Assembly (NCBI GenBank): GCA_014376325.1
Contig: JACMRP010000154.1
Span: 1-8,816, forward strand
Origin: Pseudobdellovibrionaceae bacterium
GTDB taxonomy: Bacteria; Bdellovibrionota; Bdellovibrionia; Bdellovibrionales; Bdellovibrionaceae
DNA: 8,816 nt
Direction of reading: 5' to 3'
The notes under the pieces were generated by a model. It worked only from the letters and a program-made list of their open reading frames with translations. It ran no database searches and was not told where the DNA came from. The translations under genes were made by a program, and so were the position numbers. Positions 7,088 through 8,816 of the stretch are shown here, piece after piece; the stretch's first letter is position 1, and each line of letters opens with the position of its first letter.

Positions 7088-7116
7088 GGTATAGAGAACC
7101 GTCCCCAAAGGGTCAA
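7088..7116 (-). promoter_or_regulatory. Sigma70-type promoter of fur
   Basis: TTGACC, 17-bp spacer, TATACC on the minus strand: 5 of 6 and 4 of 6 matches to consensus with ideal spacing. Transcription would start near 7081, giving a leader of about 13 nt that holds the GAGG ribosome site of fur. It supports the ATG at 7068 over upstream ATGs. Confidence 0.7.
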
Positions 7117-7121
7117 CGACT

Positions 7122-7136
7122 TAAGAATCATTATCA
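7122..7136. promoter_or_regulatory. Fur-box-like operator between fur and the divergent secreted-protein gene
   Basis: On the minus strand TGATAATGATTCTTA matches the 7-1-7 Fur box TGATAATnATTATCA at 12 of 14 defined positions, with the left half perfect. It sits 5 bp upstream of the fur -35, so a bound dimer would abut or overlap polymerase. This fits autoregulation of a Fur-family gene. It also lies about 40 bp upstream of a candidate promoter for the plus-strand gene at 7277. A PerR box (TTATAATnATTATAA) fits slightly less well, at 11 of 14. Confidence 0.55.
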
Positions 7137-7178
7137 CTTAAACAGCCAGATGAGAACGAACTGAGATTTAACAAGTGC

Positions 7179-7207
7179 TTGATTTTAAGCAAAGCCTAGA
7201 GGATACC
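7179..7207 (+). promoter_or_regulatory. Candidate promoter of the secreted Pro-rich protein gene
   Basis: TTGATT, 17-bp spacer, GATACC on the plus strand. The -35 is fair and the -10 weak (3 of 6). Transcription would start near 7213, leaving a leader of about 64 nt with AGGAGA 8 nt before the ATG. It is the best candidate I can see in the 208-bp divergent spacer (7069-7276). Confidence 0.3.
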
Positions 7208-7276
7208 TTGCCCCCACAGAGCGACGGGTTAAAACATCTTTAATACTCGACGAACTCTCAACAGGAGACCTTCTAC

Positions 7277-7843
7277 ATGAATCAATTTATCACTCTTTTA
7301 TTAGTTAGCTTTCTGTCCGTGTCGGCGATGGCTCAATTCGACAATGGCGAAGTTCCATTGCCACCTCCAACGGGCCCGGGCAACGGAATCCCGAGCACTC
7401 CGCCACCACCTCCAGGACAACGCCCACCCGTCGATAATCCGCAGTACCCACCTGCAGAACCAAGCCAACCGGGCCAACCAGTTCCTCCGGCACCGATCAA
7501 CGGCCGCGAAACTGCTTACAGCTTAGGGACTGCGCAAACGACAAAAGTGTCTCCAACTGAGTTCCGTTTCCGACCCGCATTTGGTTTAGAGCGTTTGTAC
7601 CGCTTGCAACTTGTTGGTATTAACAAAAAAGTTTCTATCGAATCCGTCATCATCGTTTACGCAAACGGCATGGGTTCCGTTCAGGTTCCTAACATCGGCG
7701 GCATCTTGCGCGCTGGTGAAAACCGTACGACCTACTTAACTGGTCAACCGGTTGAAGAAGTGATCGTGAACGCGGGCAACTCTTCTTTCTGGAGAAAAGT
7801 TGGCGGCTTCCGCGTCGACGTGACCGCGATCACCGGTCAGTAA
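7277..7843 (+). CDS. Secreted protein with Pro-rich linker and beta-rich C-terminal domain, function unknown
   Basis: I do not recognise this gene by name. The 188-residue product opens with a clear Sec signal peptide, MNQFITLLLVSFLSVSAMA, with cleavage expected after A19 (AMA). Residues 26-73 form a low-complexity linker rich in Pro, Gly and Gln, with PPP and PPPPP runs, of the kind that spans periplasm or peptidoglycan. The rest (about 77-188) has alternating hydrophobic strands (RLYRLQLVG, VSIESVIIVYANG, VEEVIVNAG, GGFRVDVTAI) and looks like a small beta-sandwich. No Cys is present, so it is not a lipoprotein. AGGAGA lies 8 nt before the ATG. It is divergent from fur across a shared control region with a Fur-box-like site and is followed by its own terminator, so it is probably monocistronic. 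A periplasmic or surface role is likely; nothing more specific can be supported. Confidence 0.88.
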   Translation: MNQFITLLLVSFLSVSAMAQFDNGEVPLPPPTGPGNGIPSTPPPPPGQRPPVDNPQYPPAEPSQPGQPVPPAPINGRETAYSLGTAQTTKVSPTEFRFRPAFGLERLYRLQLVGINKKVSIESVIIVYANGMGSVQVPNIGGILRAGENRTTYLTGQPVEEVIVNAGNSSFWRKVGGFRVDVTAITGQ

Positions 7844-7867
7844 TTTAATTTCGTCTATGTTCTTAAG

Positions 7868-7896
7868 AAGGATTCCATGATGGGGTCCTTTTTTTT
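7868..7896 (+). terminator. Intrinsic terminator after the secreted-protein gene
   Basis: AAGGATTCC, loop ATGAT, GGGGTCCTT forms a 9-bp stem with two U-G pairs, followed directly by further T's to 7896. It lies 25 bp after the stop codon at 7843. It separates this gene from the maf-cdd side. Confidence 0.88.
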
Positions 7897-7916
7897 GACG
7901 TAGAAAGGAAAGTTCC

Positions 7917-8163
7917 ATGAAACGAGCTTTAGTCACCGGAGCTAGTGAAGGAATCGGATCACGAGCGTCTATACTGGATCGAAAGCCTTCGTTACGGGTT
8001 TCAGCGAATCGCTGTGGTACGAGGAACGTAAGCGTGGAGTGTACGTGATGCCGCTGTGTCCGGGCCACAAAAATACGCGGTCTTCATGAGTCGATTTATT
8101 TCTCGCCGCTGGCTGACGCTGATTGCGGGCAAGATATTAGAACTAGAAATGAAGGCCAAATAA
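7917..8163 (+). pseudogene. Short-chain dehydrogenase/reductase (SDR) remnant with two internal deletions
   Basis: Three pieces of one SDR gene lie in order in three different frames. Piece 1 (from ATG 7917) reads MKRALVTGASEGIG, the NAD(P)-binding TGxxxGxG loop. Piece 2 (from 7970) reads YTGSKAFVTGFSESLWYEER, then KRGVYVMPLCPG; it keeps the catalytic YxxxK and the CPG motif after it. Piece 3 (about 8068-8163) reads QKYAVFMSRFISRRWLTLIA and GKILELEMKAK, then TAA; it matches the usual C-terminus of this subgroup. An SDR is about 250-270 residues, so roughly 130 residues are lost between pieces 1 and 2 and about 50 between 2 and 3, each with a frame change. Translation from 7917 ends at TGA 8046 after 43 residues, so no enzyme is made. 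The upstream AAGGAAAG ribosome site persists. The final TAA shares its last A with the ATG of maf, which suggests the intact ancestor was co-translated with maf. Confidence 0.85.
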
Positions 8164-8738
8164 TGCAAAAAAAATTAACTCTCGCGAGCACTTCGAAGTA
8201 TCGGCAGCAGCAGCTACAACAACTCGGCATTCAGTTTTTGACGAAGGCGCCCTTGTTCGATGAAGAATCCGAAAAGGATCTGACATTAACCCCGCAAATT
8301 CTCGCGGCAAAGTTAGCGTTTCTAAAAGCGCAGAGCTTAAAGTCCGTCGGAAGCGTCGTGATCGGCGCGGATCAATTGGTCGCCCATCGCGGAATGATTT
8401 TGGGAAAACCCCACACTCGGGATGGCGCCATCGCGCAATTACAAAGCTTGCAAGGCTCAACTCACGAACTGATCACCGCCATCTGCGTTTTTGACGGCGA
8501 AACTTCGATTCCATTTGCGGATGTCACTAGACTCACGATGAAACCGCTGAGTCTTCAGCAAGTGGAACGTTACGTGGATTTAGATACTCCTTTCGACTGT
8601 GCTGGCAGCTACAAGATCGAATCGCACGGCATGATGTTGTTTGAAAAAATCGAAAGTCAGGATTTTAGCGCGATTCAGGGCTTGCCCCTGCTGGGCCTGT
8701 CAAAGATACTTAAGGACTGCGGATTTCAAATTCCCTAG
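8163..8738 (+). CDS. maf: Maf/YceF-type nucleoside triphosphate pyrophosphatase
   Basis: Maf proteins hydrolyse non-standard or modified NTPs to monophosphates; the YceF branch prefers 7-methyl-GTP. The 191-residue length is normal (E. coli YceF 194). Visible motifs are LASTSKYRQQQLQQLG (7-22, the LASxSxxR substrate loop, with K where many have P), LFDEE (31-35), VVIGADQLV (65-73, with the catalytic D70-Q71), GKP (81-83), CAGSYKIESHG (146-156) and GLPL (173-176). CAGS-x-K-x-E and LFE (159-161) are typical of YceF rather than of the dTTP/UTPase branch. The start ATG overlaps the TAA of the SDR remnant and has GAAGG 7 nt upstream, so it does not depend on coupling. cdd starts 13 bp downstream, giving a maf-cdd pair whose promoter I could not identify; it may lie in or before the SDR remnant. 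Confidence 0.93.
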   Translation: MQKKLTLASTSKYRQQQLQQLGIQFLTKAPLFDEESEKDLTLTPQILAAKLAFLKAQSLKSVGSVVIGADQLVAHRGMILGKPHTRDGAIAQLQSLQGSTHELITAICVFDGETSIPFADVTRLTMKPLSLQQVERYVDLDTPFDCAGSYKIESHGMMLFEKIESQDFSAIQGLPLLGLSKILKDCGFQIP

Positions 8739-8751
8739 CTCGAGGTAAACA

Positions 8752-8816
8752 ATGAACAAAGAACTTCTGAAGTTAGCGCTCGAAGCGCAAAAAAATTCCT
8801 ACGCACCTTATTCCAA
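8752..8816 (+). CDS. cdd: Cytidine deaminase, N-terminal fragment, truncated by window edge
   Basis: Cytidine deaminase converts cytidine and deoxycytidine to uridine forms in pyrimidine salvage. Only 21 full codons are present: MNKELLKLALEAQKNSYAPYS. The helix followed by YAPYS is the hallmark start of small bacterial Cdd proteins (usually A-YAPYS-F-VGAA), but the zinc-binding HAE and PCxxC motifs lie outside the window. GAGG sits 6-7 nt before the ATG, and the gene follows maf by 13 bp on the same strand, consistent with an operon for nucleotide clean-up and salvage. Confidence 0.75.
   Translation, partial: MNKELLKLALEAQKNSYAPYS

Noticed and set aside
7069..7137. Longer fur start at 7137 (23 extra residues)
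   Set aside because: That segment would run through the TTGACC/TATACC promoter; the ATG at 7068 has a ribosome site.
7736..8068. Minus-strand 110-codon frame across the end of the secreted-protein gene and the SDR remnant
   Set aside because: It crosses an intrinsic terminator and two well-supported plus-strand features; it is a shadow frame.
1..8816. CRISPR array, insertion sequence, phage or defence genes
   Set aside because: No direct-repeat series, terminal inverted repeats, transposase or defence-type proteins were seen; all confident genes are housekeeping, regulatory or exported.

Overview
The window looks like chromosomal DNA of a Bdellovibrio-like bacterium (Bdellovibrionota). This is an inference from protein style and overall feel: mid-range GC, a proline-rich secreted protein of a kind common in predatory Bdellovibrio, and a compact UvrA with an acidic insert. 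It was not checked by any search. The content is mostly housekeeping. I see no insertion sequence, prophage, CRISPR array, rRNA or tRNA, and no clear new multi-gene system. The interest lies in regulatory and degenerate details. || Left part (1-2928, minus strand): a purine biosynthesis operon read leftwards as purF (glutamine PRPP amidotransferase, Fe-S type), purC (SAICAR synthetase) and purD (GAR synthetase, cut by the window edge). Reading frames overlap at both junctions, so translation is probably coupled. The leader before purF carries two adjacent inverted repeats that could be operators. || Middle (2929-7068, minus strand): a RimJ/RimL-type GNAT acetyltransferase; a 280-bp spacer with a small broken ORF that contains an in-phase A_AAA_AAG slippery heptamer just before a TAG stop, and a hairpin; uvrA (nucleotide excision repair); and a Fur-family iron regulator. 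uvrA and the GNAT gene both lack a Shine-Dalgarno sequence and both have a -10-like hexamer ending exactly 6 nt before the ATG, which suggests leaderless mRNAs. fur has a good sigma70-type promoter with a Fur-box-like palindrome immediately upstream of its -35. || Right part (7069-8816, plus strand): a divergent gene for a secreted protein with a signal peptide, a Pro-rich linker and a beta-rich C-terminal domain, ended by a strong intrinsic terminator; then the wreck of a short-chain dehydrogenase gene with two internal deletions, whose stop overlaps the start of an intact maf (YceF-type nucleotide pyrophosphatase); then the start of cdd (cytidine deaminase), cut by the window edge. || The pur genes make IMP precursors. 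maf and cdd clean and salvage nucleotides, and uvrA repairs DNA. fur and the secreted protein share one intergenic control region.
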